Assembly: GCA_037074615.1 (NCBI GenBank)
Contig: CM073527.1
Coordinates: forward strand, 28,768,848-28,832,847
Direction: 5' to 3'
DNA length: 64,000 bases
From: Leucaena leucocephala
Taxonomy: Eukaryota > Streptophyta > Magnoliopsida > Fabales > Fabaceae
Below, piece after piece: positions 40,080 to 54,162 of the stretch. The position numbers were made by a program, and so were the translations under genes. Numbering within the stretch: the stretch's first letter is position 1; every line of letters begins with the position of its first letter. The notes under the pieces are model-generated. The model had not been told where the DNA came from, made no database searches, and was given only the letters and a program-made list of their open reading frames with translations.

Positions 40080-43000
40080 CTATCGTTCAATCACCCGTCT
40101 GCTATTTCTAAATTCACCAAAATCCTTCTCATCCATACCGCGTTTGTTAAACCGTCCTCCTGGTTTTTCAGATTGTTCTCTGCGAGATTTGTTCAAGTGT
40201 CGTGTGCCTCGCGCGCTGCCTTCAAACATCTGCCGTTTACGGCCATTTCCTTCAGGCTCGCTTCTTTTACCATAAGACTGCCGTGGTGGTCCATCAAAGT
40301 CATCACTGAACCAGTTTGCTCGGTGTGAACCGCTAGATTTAGGCCGCCTGTCTCTATTGAAGTCTCTCCTTCCTGAAGCATGCCTGTTCCCATTATTTCG
40401 TCTTGAAGTATATGCCTCATTTAAATCCTCATCCTCATCAGAGTAGAGGCCACCTACAAATTCTTCATCAGAATAAGAACCAAAGCTTAATTTCTTGGTT
40501 GGACCTTTGCCTCTGCCTTTTCTTGCAGCACCAGAAACACGGCTAGATTTAAATTTAGAATGAATGGCCCGTTGTTCTTCCGAATCAAAAGTGAGATCTT
40601 CCTCCTCAGAAGAAAAGCTTAATTTCTTGGTTGGAACCCTGTCTTTGCCTTTCTGCTCAGCACTAGAAAAACGACCAGACTTGAAATTAGAACGAACGGA
40701 CCGCATTTCATCTGAAGAGTCCTCAAATTCAGAAAAATCGCCTTCGGAATCTTTCACTCTAGCACTACTATTGTGTGTCTCTAGCTCATAACTATCTATA
40801 TCATCTTCATCCTCGAAATCATCAAACCCTAGTCCCGGCCTATTAAGATTAGGATTAGAATATTCTCCATCAAGGGATCCTTGCACTCTATCAGTTTTCT
40901 CAAATTCACCTTCCGACCGTCCAAAATTCCCATGCTGAGCCTGGGTATCTGAAGGAAAATCTTCATCTATTGCATGAGCATCTGCATACTCAAAAGCTGC
41001 AACATCAGCACCATCTGATTCAGCATCATCAAAATCAAAATTCCAAGCATTGGAAACCTCTCGCTTGCTGGACATCTTATCCACCCTCTGTTTGGAAGTA
41101 TGCTGCTTGTCTTGAATTTTATTATCCAGAAATTCATCAGGTGGGCGTTTACACTCACAATGAAAGCATACCATGTTCCTCCTGTAATTCAAGAAGTTGC
41201 ACCTGCCAGAGCAAAATAAAAACGATGCTCAAAATATTTCAGTAAAAGATGCTTGAAGAGGATATAAACAGCTGTTTCAAGGGGTTCCACTTTAATACCA
41301 AACGTGCTAAAGTTAAAAGTTCACAAGTTGGACGTGAAAGACTTGAAAACGGACAAAAAGTGTTTATAAGGAACGAGGAGTTCCATCCCATGGGCTTCAA
41401 CAATAGTAAATAAGCAATTTCTTTGGAGGTAAACAATGGGCGCACTGAGAAGGACCAATACATCGGAAGCATTAATGATAATCACATTTTATCAAAAAGT
41501 TGACATAGTACCAGCATCACTGCAGCAATTGGGTAAACGTTATGAACATATTATAATAATATCGCCGGATAATAAAACTTAATCATATAAAAAGTAGCTC
41601 TACAATGAGGTGATAAACTTCATAGAAAATAAATGTATTCATTATTACTTAGTCTATTTGCCTTGTGCATGTGGGGTTGTGGATGTGACAGAGAGGAAGG
41701 GGAAGAGGAGGGGAGAAGAGTTCAAAAGCGGGACGAAGCCTTTATTGTAGAAATAGTGGACTTAACACTTACTCAGGACATTCCCATTCTCCTGGCAGCA
41801 GCTGTCTTTTCGGGCGTTTGGCATCGCACTGTAAGCAAACAGTATTCTTTGCAAAATTCATGAAATCACACCTGTAAAAGTCAATGATCATATTAACTCA
41901 TCGAAAGGGCATATTAACCCTTTAATATTTGACATATTACAAGAGACAATGCCCTATTTATATCAAAGACAAGTATGAAATTAGCGTAATCCTAACTAGT
42001 GATAATGCTAATCACATCCCAATGATTGTGTACACTCAGTACAGCGACATTATTCACATAAATCTATCCTATTCAATAACATACACCATCCTCACATGAC
42101 TTTGTCCACAAATACCGTAATGACAGATAAGCAGCATGCCCAAAACAAGTTACAAGGTTCGCAGAAGTACCAAACATGTTAAAATGACAATAAATAATTC
42201 TTCAATGGAAATGACTCGCAGCTATGTGCTAATACTATCAAGTATTTATTACTGCAAGAAAGTCGAAGGGAGTTTTAAAGCATATACTTTGGACAAAGCC
42301 AGTCTCCTTTTTTCATCTCAACATCATCTCGTCCAACACGTTTCTTTGGAGGAGGAGGAGGTTGCTTCACTTTAGGCGGGGGCTTTTTGATGACAGGAGG
42401 GGGTAGATTTGGATCTATAGGAACAGAACTCAACTTAACAACCTCATGAAGCAATTTACGAACTATAGTTTTCACAGACTTTTGCTTTAGAAGTGACTTA
42501 ATGGTGGACGATCCATTCACAGGATCAAAGGCAAACGCCATTAAGACCCGCATGACATCAATAGTCCGTGCCTCATCCTCTCTGTTTGTAAGCAGATACG
42601 CCCTTTCACAAGAGTTTCTCAAACTGCAGGAACTACAGACCTGATAAGAACGAATTATTCATCATAAACACACAAAATGCTAAAACTATGAATAACATAA
42701 ACTAGGTTGGAGAATGCAAATTGGATATACATTCATGCATCCAGAAAGAAAGAGAGAGTAATACATAAAAATATGACAGGGCGTGAGGTCCACATTCCAT
42801 CTTTATAATCATCATCCCCCCTTCTCCACCCCCCTCCAATATTCTGTATGAACTCAGTTTTTTTAATGTAGTGTTCAAGATCAAACAATATCCCCTTTCT
42901 CTCACTTGTATACATGCAGTATGGTAGCGTACAAATCACACAATGATGTTATCAAAATTCACGGTGGAAAAATGCACAAACAATGAACCGAGAAGCAGCT

Positions 43001-44433
43001 GAAAAGTTAAAAGTTGCGGGGCGCAGAGGTCAAGCATAATGTAACATAGTGTGTTAAACACCAAACTAAAGGTTTTCCACTTACATCTCCTTCATCGAGG
43101 TGGACATGCTTCCTTAGAAGTTTAGCAGAGAAAACCACTTTTTTGTCTGCAGTCGGGCATCCAAAACCAACCAGAATTTGAATATCCTTCCTCGACAAGG
43201 ACCTGAAATCAATCTCTTCTGGTTCAGCAATTATGATACAGAGTAGCATCTTGGAAGTGATCATCGCATCAACAACATCCCCACAGAAAACTAAATAATG
43301 CATTTTCGGTTTTAACATTATTCTCTCGCTGTTCAAATACACATTGTTTTGCCCTCAATGCACTTTTTTTTTTCTTTTTTTAATGTTTACATATTCATTT
43401 ATTTAAGAGAGAAGGTGAGGTGATTTGGCTCGGGTTTGAACCTGATTGAAGAACAATAACAGTTATGCAGGTTTAGAACATCTGAAAATCGAATATTACC
43501 AATACCGTCTGACACATTTCGGCAACTCAAAGATCACTTCACATAAAACATGTCAGTTAACCCATATTATCCTCCCTATATCACGAATTCCTCGATAAAA
43601 ATACAAGGGACGTAGAAATACAAGAACAGCACCACCCCCAGAAGATCCCAAGCCAGACCGAATCAAATGGCTCCTTTGAAGAAGTTACTAAGATATGTTC
43701 CACAAAGTGTTAAATCACCAAAATAAAACCCCTTTTTCCTTGCTATCTAGAAAGCGATAAATGGATAAACAAACCTTAATATATCGAAACGGTCTTTCCC
43801 AAAATTGAGGCAGGCGGTTTGCACGCTCTTGATATCCTTGGTGAAATCAATCCCCGCATCATCTGCCACCACGGCACAATCGAACCCCAAATCCTGAACC
43901 AGTTTATCCTCGTCCCTCCTCCTGTGATCAAAATAATTCTGCTGAACCAACCTCTCCATCAATTCGATCCATTCCGGCCACGGGTGCACCATCTCCACAT
44001 CCTTCTTAGAAAATTCACCCCGCTTCTCTTCCTCCCTTGTCGCTTCGAACTTCGACTCAGCCAAACCGGTATCGGTTGGGTTGGGGTTGACATTAGCTGC
44101 AGCTTCTATTTCTGATTCTGGTCCATTAGTGTCATTGGGTGGCAATCGCGTCTTCTTAGACTCGCGCCAGGCTCGAATTCGTTGAAGAGTTTGGTGCTTT
44201 TGGTCCCGTTCTTTCTCAATGGCGTCAATTTGATCAAAGACGAAGCTAAGACGGGCAGAAAGACTAGTGGGCCTGGGGTCAGTGACAGGGTCTTGAGAAG
44301 TTGAGTAGGGCTTAGACTTCAGAAGCTGAGAGAGGTAGAAGGAGCTTGTAGTTGCAGGGGGGTTAGGTTTGAAGGAAAGAGAGAGATGCGTGATGCGTCT
44401 GACGAGCAGAACAGAGAAAGGGCGGTAAGCCAT
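40080..44433 (-). CDS. VAR3-like RanBP2-type zinc-finger protein, probably plastid-targeted
   Basis: Five exons: 44433-43775, 43202-43085, 42640-42288, 41871-41773, 41202-40080; 783 codons, near the length I recall for Arabidopsis VAR3. The chosen start gives MAYRPFSVLLVRR, a basic/hydroxylated transit-like leader; two in-frame ATGs upstream (to 44553) are possible. Two RanBP2 fingers are clear: GDWLCPKCDFMNFAKNTVC with C375, C378, C389 and C392, and GEWECPECNFLNYRRNMVC with C408, C411, C422 and C425. A proline/lysine-rich linker precedes them. The C-terminal half is acidic (repeated E/D/S runs), with two repeated KKLSF units and an Arg/Gly-rich basic tail. VAR3 is needed for chloroplast and palisade development. 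Position next to LOX and AXR4 suggests the counterpart of At1g55040 rather than VAR3 itself (from memory). Confidence 0.88.
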
Positions 44434-45833
44434 TAAGATTGAAATGACGACCATACCAGCATTACCCGGCAGAGACATCCCGTGATAACCCTCAAGGCTT
44501 AAACCCCGCGGGGTGTATGCCCGATAGGTTCTTTTTGGGGAATTACCCAACAACTCGTTAATCGGTATATTATTTTTTGTAGTGTTAAAGTGAATCTAGC
44601 ACTTGGTATATTTTGTCAGAACTATGATGAAATATTTTTTCAAATATGTTAGAGTAGTTTTTTTTTTAAATTTTTTAGTCCAACGTTTTAAGTTATTTTT
44701 TTATCTCTATTATATTTTTTATACCTCTAAAACCACTATATAAAAATATATTTTAAAATATTAAATATATTAAAAAATATTTAAAATATTAAATATACCA
44801 CAAAATATTTTAGAATGTTAAATAAACTTTAACCTTTGTTTATTTGTTTTATCTATTTATAAAGTGAGGTTGGCCTTTATTTTTTTAAGAAATTATTGTT
44901 GTTGTGGTTGGTCACTCTTACTGCTATTAAAGTTAATAGAAGAAATAAGAAACAGAAAAATTATATACACACACACACAGACATATATAAATCTTTTCTC
45001 AACTCCATAGCCCTGGAGCATGTGTGGATAACAGAATCAGAAAAGCCTGCAAAATATGAGATGGTCAGATCTCCGAACCAAGAAAAGAAGATTGCGTTCA
45101 TTTTTTCCTGTTGTCACCTCACTTCTCATTTAATAGTTAATACCGTTAAATTGGCTACAGCCTTCCAGGAGGACTGGACTCTACTGACATCTCCTAACAG
45201 CATCCTTTCCTAGTATTTGCTTGGCTATAACATTTTGGTTCCAGAACATTATTATGTCACTCTACTGATGTAACGACATTGGTATACGTGGGACCTAAAT
45301 CTTTGCCATCCCATTACTCTTGCCTGCTGGGCATGCTGTTTGATTATATTATATCCTTTATAAATACATGGCTACTATTTTCAGAATAAATATGCAAGCT
45401 ATTCGATTTTGAAGCAGTTTCACGAACTCAGGTAAGCTCTGGCTTTGTCCTTTCTGTTTATCAGCCGAAGCAATATAACCACAAATATTTCATCAATTTA
45501 CTAGAGTGAGATGGAATAAATATGTCATCTTGATTCTAGTTCCTAATAATTTAGCACCTCGTGCAGGATGTTCTGGTCGCTACCTTGACATTACACAAAG
45601 CTGATTTTTTTTTGTCTTTGGGATATTGATGTCATAGCAGAAAATGGCAATTTATTTCTATCCACATTATAGGAAAAGAACACACATGCAAACTCCCATT
45701 TGCATCTCTTAGAATGAGACAGCTTGTCAGAAAGAAAGAAGAGAACGGTGACTAACCATAAAAACACGTCATAAATATAACTGACTAGATCAGAGAATTC
45801 AAAAGTTACTATAGATGAGGCCCCACAGCCCAT
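44434..45833. other. Intergenic between the VAR3-like gene and LOX
   Basis: VAR3-like promoter side, then very AT-rich DNA with local repeats of AAAATATTAAATATA near 44750-44820, then the LOX 3' flank. No exon seen. Confidence 0.55.
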
Positions 45834-48800
45834 TCAAATGGAGACACTGTTGGGAATTCCCTTGCCAGTAAGCCCCCCCTCACTGGAAGGATAAAGTAAA
45901 GTATAGGGCATCTTTACTGGCCCGGCTCGGTTTTTGAGCATCTTGTCTCCATTCCTCCTCATAATTCTTTCTTCAATTTCTCTCAATTCCTTTCCAAACT
46001 TCTCAAAGTCTTCCAACGGCTCTGCATCAGATGACCAATTAGGAGTGTCTCTTTGTCCGAGGTAGACCTCATCAGAAGTATGCCTAGACAAGACTTCTAT
46101 AAGGGAGATGCCAAGAACAGTCTGCAACTGGGATGTAATTGTTTTCAAGAAAGCCTTTTCAGGATTTTTCACGAGCTCATCATATTCTGGACTTCCTTTC
46201 TTGGGCATAAATCGCCGGCTTATAGACGGCCGATTAAGGGGGTACCCTCCAAAAGGGTATTGTCCAAAGTTTATTGCAGCATGGAGGGCTGAGGCAATCC
46301 ATATAATAATAGTGCATGATTCTATCAGCTCTTCACGAGTCTGCATCTTAGGCCACCAAGGTTCATCTTTCTTGTCACCGTGGCCTTTCTCTCTCAATTC
46401 CTTCCACCAAGATTGGAGTTCAGAGTCTTGCCTGACCATGTCATCTATCTTGTAGTAATAGGAACAATAGTCTCGGACCCATGCCTTGATAGCGAACCAA
46501 ATCTCTAGCCCATCAACAGCATAAGGGTAATCCTCAATCAATAGCCGAAGGCCATGTGGGGAAGTTGGATCTTCAACTGCCACTCCTCTAAAAGAAGCAA
46601 ACAGCAACTCATTAAAACCAAAAGTTCTATCACTTTTATTCCATTCCAATATGATATCATCTAAGTCAGTTCGTTTATGCTTTCTCATAATATAAAAGTA
46701 GAAGGCCATGAACACTCCGGGCCTTAATAGCTTAAATGAACAGATTTTTAACTATAGTCATGTGCTGGTGAATTTTACCTTTTGACGAGGTCAACAGGAA
46801 GTGCTTGCTCAGGGAAAACCCAGTCCTTATACATGTAAGATGTCAACTCCATAGAATACTTAGCAGGAAAAACTGTTAACTCCAAAGCTCCTCCTGCATT
46901 GATGAGGATCTGCCGAGCAAGTGCATTTATATTCATGGTATCACGAAAGTGAGGATGCAATAGTTTGTGAATAGGATGAAGAACACTAAGCTGCCTGTTT
47001 GTTGCTATAATAAATGGCTCGATTGCTGCATGAGTATGCAACCTGGGACACACGTAAAAAAGTGTCAAAAGTTAATTTTGAAAACAAGTGAACTAAGTAT
47101 GCGAGTTTAGTTTATTCAAAAGAGAGTTATACCAGTGGCTGACAAGCTGATGAAAACCAGAATCAACTACTGCTACATAAGCTTTAGCTAATTCCCAGAT
47201 GGAATTTTCAACGCCTTGTTTGACAGGAGTGTAGACTTCACTTGAGGCACCAAATTGATCTCCCTCAGGATGTGGCAAACTCAATTCAATGGCTAATGGC
47301 TTTAAAGTTCCATCATTTTGCAAGAATAGAACTGTCCTGCTAGCATAAGCCTTTGTGGAAGTCGAGTTTACCCTCCTCAAGTAGGGCATTAGTGTATCAT
47401 GGTGATCTAATATGAATAACTTCCTTTTACTGATGGCCTAGACAACCAAAAAAAAAAAATTAATAACATGACTTAGAACATCATATCCCAAAAAATTGAT
47501 TCTGACTATAAAACGAAGTTGTAACAAAATATTTCTTGTCAACTGATTGTGAAACACAACATCATATCATCCTTGAAACGTTACCTCATCTACAGTGAGC
47601 CCATCCAGGTTTAACTCTATTTGTTCTTTGGCTATCTTACTTGTCTGATCACCATAAAGTTTAGGATCTAGTTTGCTAGCTGGTGGAAATTCCTGCAAAT
47701 AATTTAGGATTATTGTGCGGGGTAAAAGCATATAGAACTCTCCATTAGGCTATTGAGCCTATTAAGACAAGCAAATTTGACATTTAGACAAAGATCATAA
47801 ATTCTTCTGTACTTATCTGGATCTGAATAATCACAATTAATTAGTAGTATTTAAGCTTACTTGGAGACAGCGAATTATGACAGGATTTACACCAGCCAGC
47901 ATCTCTCTCGCAAATTCTTCATCAGTCCTCCATGAAGACTTATCCTCTGCTCCAAATTATTAAGAACAGTAATATCAAACAAGAATAGTTCACAAAACTA
48001 AGTAACATGTAAAGTTAACCGAGAGTCATGTACAACACCTTTAATCACTTGAGGTGTGGGAAACTTGAGGAACTTTTCACCATCAGTTCGGAAAATTTCC
48101 TTGATTAATTCTGCCGGAATGTGATTCCTAATATCCTCAAATATACCTTCAGGCAGCTCAATACCGCCTTCATAGAGTTTAAGTACATCTTGAAAGCAAT
48201 CAAACTCATTTGGAGTTTTGTCAAAAAGAGATTCCAGCTCAGGTTTCAAAACTTGAACAATGAGCTTTAGTGCATAGCCAAGAGCATCCGCCATTTTCAC
48301 ATGACTGAATCTTTCATCCCTTGGAACATAGATATTGAAACTCAATGCAATATTCAGCCTAGTCTCAACATTAGGATCTGCGGGAGATATAACAATGAAT
48401 TAAATGAAAAATGCCAAATGAATCAGACAAAGAAGATAACTTATGTTTTAATTGGCATCTTAAAAGCCTGACCTGACTTTTTAGGCGGTCTACCAGTTCG
48501 ACACCTTCGAGGGTAAGGATATTGGCTAGACCCTCCCAGAATATGACGAACAAGCTTAGGCTTGTCTGGGTCGCTCAAATCATTATAATATGCATAATCA
48601 TAAACCCTATCCCATTCTTTAAGCTCCCCTTGTCCATCTCCTCTCAGATTAGTCAATTCTTCTTCTCTGTACTTGAGTAGTGCCTCTGGTGTCTCACTTG
48701 GAAGGAATGTCTGCAACACATCAGCAATAAGCATATTGTTCAAAAGCTCCGTCTTGAGATGAACTTCACTAATATATAATAGTTCGTTTAATGTACCTTG

Positions 48801-51205
48801 TTGGCAAAGAAAATGCGATCCGTTTTGTATTTATCCGCATTGTAGACCCAAGAGTTGCAAACAAAGTGGATAACACCATGATGAGGAACATTTTCAAGAG
48901 TGAGAGTTCTGAGATAGAACTCACTAGGATGATCATTCCTTATTAAAAATGCTCCTGGAATTCCTATCTCTTCATCCCACTCAAATGTAACCTTGAATGC
49001 AACTTCGTCCGCCGTCAAAGGCGTGATTGTTGTAATCCAATCTTCCAGATATGCCAGCTTCCCGAGCTTCCCTTTCAACCCATTTCCTGCAGTTCATTAC
49101 GTTCAGAAGCTTACATGGTAAGAAATCAATGTAAATGAATATATGGATAATATTTTACATCGTCGTAAATTCGTAATTCCCAAAAATAAGCAAGGAGAGC
49201 CATGGACTCGTAGTTGAGAGACAAGAAGCCATGTGATAAGTAGTGGAGTGGATCCTCACTTGGATTTCGCAACAGGATAATGAAAAGGAACCAGAACAAC
49301 TCAACACTATCATACGCAATCAAACCGGGGAACCAAATTGTCATACTTTATTATTACAAGTAAAATCATTACCGACACAGGCGGTGCGATGGTTTGAGGA
49401 AAACACGTGAATTAGAAAAAATAACAGAAAATATAAGAACTAGAGTTTAGAAAGTGGACTCTTGAAAGAGGAGAAAATTAGTAGGTGTGAAACTAGCGAG
49501 GGGCGACCCTGCGATAACCGACGGATCGGAGAAATCCCCCCGCCTCTTATTACCCGTTTTAGGCATTTAGTACGAGAAATTTGGAGCCCCTCCCTTTCTA
49601 AATATTAAGGAGGGGAGAATATTTTTTCTCCCTACCAAATTCAGAGGGAAATATAAAATTATTATTTTATAATATTAATATATTTATAATTTTTTTAATA
49701 TCATAATATTATTTTTATATTATATTTTATTAAAATATTTTATAAAATAATATAAGATAAATTTATTCATATAAAAATATTTTTTTTTTATTTTTTTCTT
49801 AAATCAAATAATATAATATAAAAATTCTTCTCTTCCTTTTTCTTAATCTTAATCTAAATAAGATAATAATAAATTTTTTTTCTTTCCCTTCCTTTCCTTT
49901 TTCTCTATTACATTTTTTTTTCTTCCTTCCCTTCAAACAGCCTTAGTCGGACTTGGCAAATTGAGGGGAAAATAAAAACAAAATCACGAAGGGTTTTACT
50001 TTTACATGATTTGGGCATGACCCTGTACAAAGCATCACGCGTTTGGAACAGGTGCACGTGCCTTCAGCTTTCAGTATCGTTGAGAGAGCTTCTCATTTTT
50101 CAAAGGCAGCAGAAACTTTATTTTAAAAAAATAAAAAAGATTAATATTAATAATTAATAGATGTGCAAGAAAAAAAATTAGGTGAGGTAAGTGACGGAAA
50201 ATAAATATGTGCATATATACATATATATATATATATAAATATATATACGATTACATGAGCCCACCACGGTATGATTTGGTCCTTGGCCGGACTAAAGTCT
50301 AGAGAAAACATAAAGACACTGGTAAAAAAAAACAAAGGGAGAAAACATAAAAAGAAACTGGCATATAATCTTGTGCTAGCATGAAGGATAAGCAAAATCA
50401 GAAATGTAAATCGTTAAAATCAATGAAAACCCGAGAGGAGATATTTCCATATCAGGGGCCGTAGAAATTGACTTCAACAAGAAGATAAAACAGTCTACAT
50501 GCACTAATCTAGTCAAACTAGAGTCGTCAAAGTTACCAGCCGCCCCTGAAATTTTACCAAACCCTTCATAAAATAATTCTGATTTTAACACAATAATACT
50601 TTTTTCTCCCATACCACGAGATAGATATAACACCCACACCCCACAATTCTTTAAAATAATTCTGATTTATTTATTCATTTAATTAAATAAAAACGCTCGA
50701 GTCCAAACAGCCGGTTGAGAATGAATTGAATCACCGATTTCCATCTGTCCCTGGATAAACCAAACGGATGGAACAAATAGAACAGAACATGATGTTTCTT
50801 TCGAGAGCGCGAGGAAGAAAATTAAGCAACAAAACGATATTAAATTAAGAGGTCAGGATTTATTATAGTATCTATCTGTTTGTCTGTTATCTCCTGATTC
50901 TGGTTTCTTCGACCAAGCGCTAATTAAGCTCCATAAACAAACCATCACAGAAAACGCTGAAACAGAACTAGAGAGAGAGAGAGAGAGAGGTGGGTGGACT
51001 GACCAGGGTCAACGTTGACGGAACTAATCAACCGGAGAGAAACCTTGTTGCCTACGAGCTCGTGAAAACGATCCACGACGGAGGCAGCCAAGTTGTTCAG
51101 GTCCAACACATTCTTCTTCATCAACACCACCGTCCCTTTAATGGTAGTACGGTGGCCATCGCCATCGGAGTTGCCGGGGAGAGCGCTGAGAATGTTATGA
51201 AACAT
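45834..51205 (-). CDS. LOX1: 9-lipoxygenase (linoleate 9S-lipoxygenase, LOX1/LOX5 type)
   Basis: Nine exons: 51205-51004, 49086-48797, 48710-48473, 48377-48039, 47946-47861, 47692-47585, 47437-47133, 47042-46779, 46587-45834; 861 codons, the normal length for cytosolic plant LOX. The N-terminal PLAT/LH2 beta-barrel (GTVVLMKKNVLDLNN, AYLEDWITTITPLTADE) has no transit peptide, consistent with a cytosolic enzyme. Iron ligands are all present: H522 and H527 (HWLHTH), H713 and N717 (HAAIN), and the C-terminal I861 (GIPNSVSI). LINAGGALELTVFP has Ala at the stereocontrol site (S products) and Thr-Val at the regiospecificity site, as in 9-LOXs. It oxygenates linoleic and linolenic acid to 9-hydroperoxides for oxylipin defence and root development. 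Intron 1 (1.9 kb) holds a MITE and microsatellites. Intact; the symbol rests on family and neighbours. Confidence 0.95.
49562..49942. mobile_element. Tourist-like MITE in LOX intron 1
   Basis: A 381-bp AT-rich segment beginning GGCATTTAGTA and ending TTCAAACAGCC, flanked by TTA at 49559-49561 and 49943-49945. The inverted ends are imperfect. An internal CCTCCCTTTC...GGAGGGGAG hairpin is present. Confidence 0.5.
50216..50248. repeat. TA-rich microsatellite in LOX intron 1
   Basis: Long AT alternation interrupted once by AA. Confidence 0.8.
50970..50990. repeat. (GA)n / (TC)n microsatellite beside the LOX intron 1 donor
   Basis: About ten GA units (TC on the coding strand), some 15 bp inside intron 1 from the GTCAGT donor. 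Confidence 0.8.
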
Positions 51206-51330
51206 CTCTTTCTTCTCGGAACAGCCACCTGTGGGGCCAAGAAAAGGTTCTAGAAAAGGGAGAAGGTGACTTAATTAGCAGTGTGAATTTGCAGTGACTC
51301 TTGTGAGGAAGTGACTCAGTTGATGGGCGT

Positions 51331-51337
51331 ATTTATA
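51331..51337 (-). promoter_or_regulatory. TATA box of the LOX gene
   Basis: CTATAAAT on the minus strand, about 126 bp upstream of the LOX start codon, followed by a CT-rich leader. Spacing and orientation support the chosen ATG. Confidence 0.6.
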
Positions 51338-53859
51338 GAGAGATGAAAGAGAGAAGTTGGCATCTGCCAATAAGAAGAGTCCACTTGTCTAGCCACTGTG
51401 GATCTCAATATTTCCTTCTTTTTTCCTCTCTTTTTCTTGGAAGTTGGGAATGAATGAGGTTCTGCTTGGTATTTTCGGGAAGAAATTCTACCGTTTTGTT
51501 TTTCTTTTGAAGGTTCATTACAAACTTCCTCCTCTGTTCATTCTTAATTATAAAAGGTATATAAAAAAATTATTTTAATTTTAATTTTAAATATAAAATA
51601 TAAATATATTTTATCTTTTAAAATTATAATTTTTTTAAATATTTATATATGATTACATATATTAAATATATAGTTGAAATATCTGTGATCAGGACAAATT
51701 AATATTACTCTTGTCGTGGTCTTCGTTCTCCCTTATCAGCTTCTCGCTCATCGAATTCAAGGCACGTGAAGCCTTCTCCTTTACACCTGTTATTTTATTG
51801 ACGTGTTCCCCACCTAGACTTGCAATTTTTTATTATCAGCTGAGGATGTGCGTTTTTCTAATAACAATTTGCACTGATCTGATTCTTATATATAGTTTTA
51901 ATATGTTCATGAGTTACCATCGTTTTCTGCTCTTGTCTGATCCATAAATTATTTATTTTTTCAGCTTTCATATTCTCCCGTCAAGAGTCTAGAAGGCAGA
52001 AACATGACTGACTAATATCCAAATAACTTACCAAATTTGATACCTATTAAAAATAACCTTTTTAACAACGAAAATACTACAAAATTATACTTGATAGTGA
52101 AATTAAAAAAAAAAAAAGATGCTGGATACTCTTGAAAATTTTGAGGGCAACCTTAAACCAAATCAAAATTGATGCATGCATGGAGATACAAGAATTCCAT
52201 GCGTTACAGATCAGTCTATTTCTTCATTAATTCGCCAGGAATTGTCGGATTCTGATGATTTGATTTTAATCTTTTAATACGATAGTTATTTTACACGGAT
52301 CCAGTTGCGGCATCCTGCGTTCATTAATTGCTCGGAATAAAAGCTCCGATGAAATCTGATATATCAAAGCTGACATTAATTGAATCAGTTAAAAGTCCGT
52401 GATATTGTTGAAAGGGAAATAATATGATAAACGTACTATCTCTCTGGCCACTGGTTGGTTTAGAGGAAAATTTTTAACGAAATGAAAAAATATTCAAGAC
52501 AGTGGAATTTACATTTTTCTTTAGAATTCATTGACTCTTTCCCTTTGTTTGATTACGATCCGCTGAAACAAACGGAGTTAGGTCGATTTCTTTCAATGCA
52601 GCTATATATTGGGACAAAAAAAAAACAAGAAAGCTCAGATCACTTCGTTTTTCCTTCTTTGGCCGTCTCCCTCACCATCTATTGTCGTCTTAAGCCGTGT
52701 TTGGTCACCACTATGCCATAAACAATGTAAAAGAAATGTATCTGACGTGTAATAAACTAATTAACACGGCCTTTTGAACATTTCTAGGAAGAAAAAATCT
52801 TGTTTGACTATCTAAGTAATATGTTAAAAAATGCGAACTTAACGTTGTGCTGACCAAGGCTTGCACCAATCAGGAGCAGATGAATCAGTCACGACTTGGA
52901 AATCTCTAAAGCACGAGCACAAATTAGTGAGGGGGACAGGATCGAGTGAGACATGACGGGATCAAATTAACGGAACAATAGACGTACACACGGATAGATG
53001 CATGTAACGTTATCGATAAGCGTGCCTTTGCAATGGTTGAATAGCTCAAGCGTTTACACTGCGAATGGGATCATAAGCTGATAACAAAAAATGGAATAAA
53101 TTACAAGAATGTGGGATAAAATATTATACTATTTTCCCTGCTTGGAATATTGCTTGTAGAATAGAATCAATTTTTCTGGAAGAATAAGGAGCTGTCGAGT
53201 TATTTTGATATTCTAAAATTTTCAAATTGTTACATCTGTTAAAAAGGGCACTCGATTAACGGGAAGGGGGGGGGTGAAAAAGAGGCACATAAACAAGAAG
53301 AATATATGTGAGCATCCCAAAAATAAGATAAGAATAGCTAAAGCAGAGCCTTAGGGATTTACTCGACGAAAGAATAAGTTCAATTAGGTGGCTTCAAGCG
53401 CAAGGAATTGTAAATGGGATGTTAATTAGTGACTGATGACTAGGAATTAATCAAATGGGCATCGTTGAAGGGAGATTAGGCCGTACAAGTAAACGAGAAC
53501 AAATCAATGCAACTTCACATGCGATGCTAGTATGTTCATTTGAAAACGACTGCATTTATGGCTTTGCCACCCTGAAAATAGTATAAATAAAAGAAAGGAT
53601 AATCTTCACGTACGACGTTCCTCATTGAGAAGACCGATGCGTTCACATTACATATACCCCGTTTCGTAGCATAGAAATCAGGCCCTTGGAAGTGAAACTC
53701 TTAAGTGCATAGTTGAATTAGCTGTGAAAAATTAATTTAGTATATGAGCAAATTTTCTCTCTTAGAACATAAACAATGCTCTTCATTTTTAACTGAAGCT
53801 AGACCTGGCATTACATACAATATATATATATATATATATAACATGACTTTGTTGGAGTA

Positions 53860-54130
53860 AGGTGTATTTAATTTAATTTCTGAAAAAAATCGATTATAAA
53901 GTAATTATAGAAAATAAATTTTATATAAGAAGTGATTTTAAAGAAATAAGTGTTTGAATGAATATTATTAGAATAATTTTTTATAAGTAAATTATTAAAA
54001 ATAACATGAGGTAAAATAATAATTATATGAAAGGGTATGAGGTAAAAAGAGAGATGACACAAAAAATTAGATGGTCAAAAAGGTCATTTCACATCGAGAA
54101 TATGAAAAAAAAAATGGTGGAATTAGCTTC
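53860..54130 (+). mobile_element. MITE fragment, family M1 copy F
   Basis: AAGTGATTTTAAAGAAATAAGTGTTTGAATGAA and the following bases resemble the 5' third of copy A in direct orientation, next to an inverted copy at 54163. It may be a nested or truncated element. Confidence 0.4.
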
Positions 54131-54162
54131 TGGTAAACCATAGTTTGAATGAGAGAAAATAT

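Noticed and set aside
39939..41245. Plus-strand open frames of 75 to 129 codons across the VAR3-like last exon
   Set aside because: Antisense readings of a long acidic/basic coding exon.
49126..49344. Minus-strand open frame of 72 codons in LOX intron 1
   Set aside because: It lies between two exons that join in phase without it and has no recognised motif.
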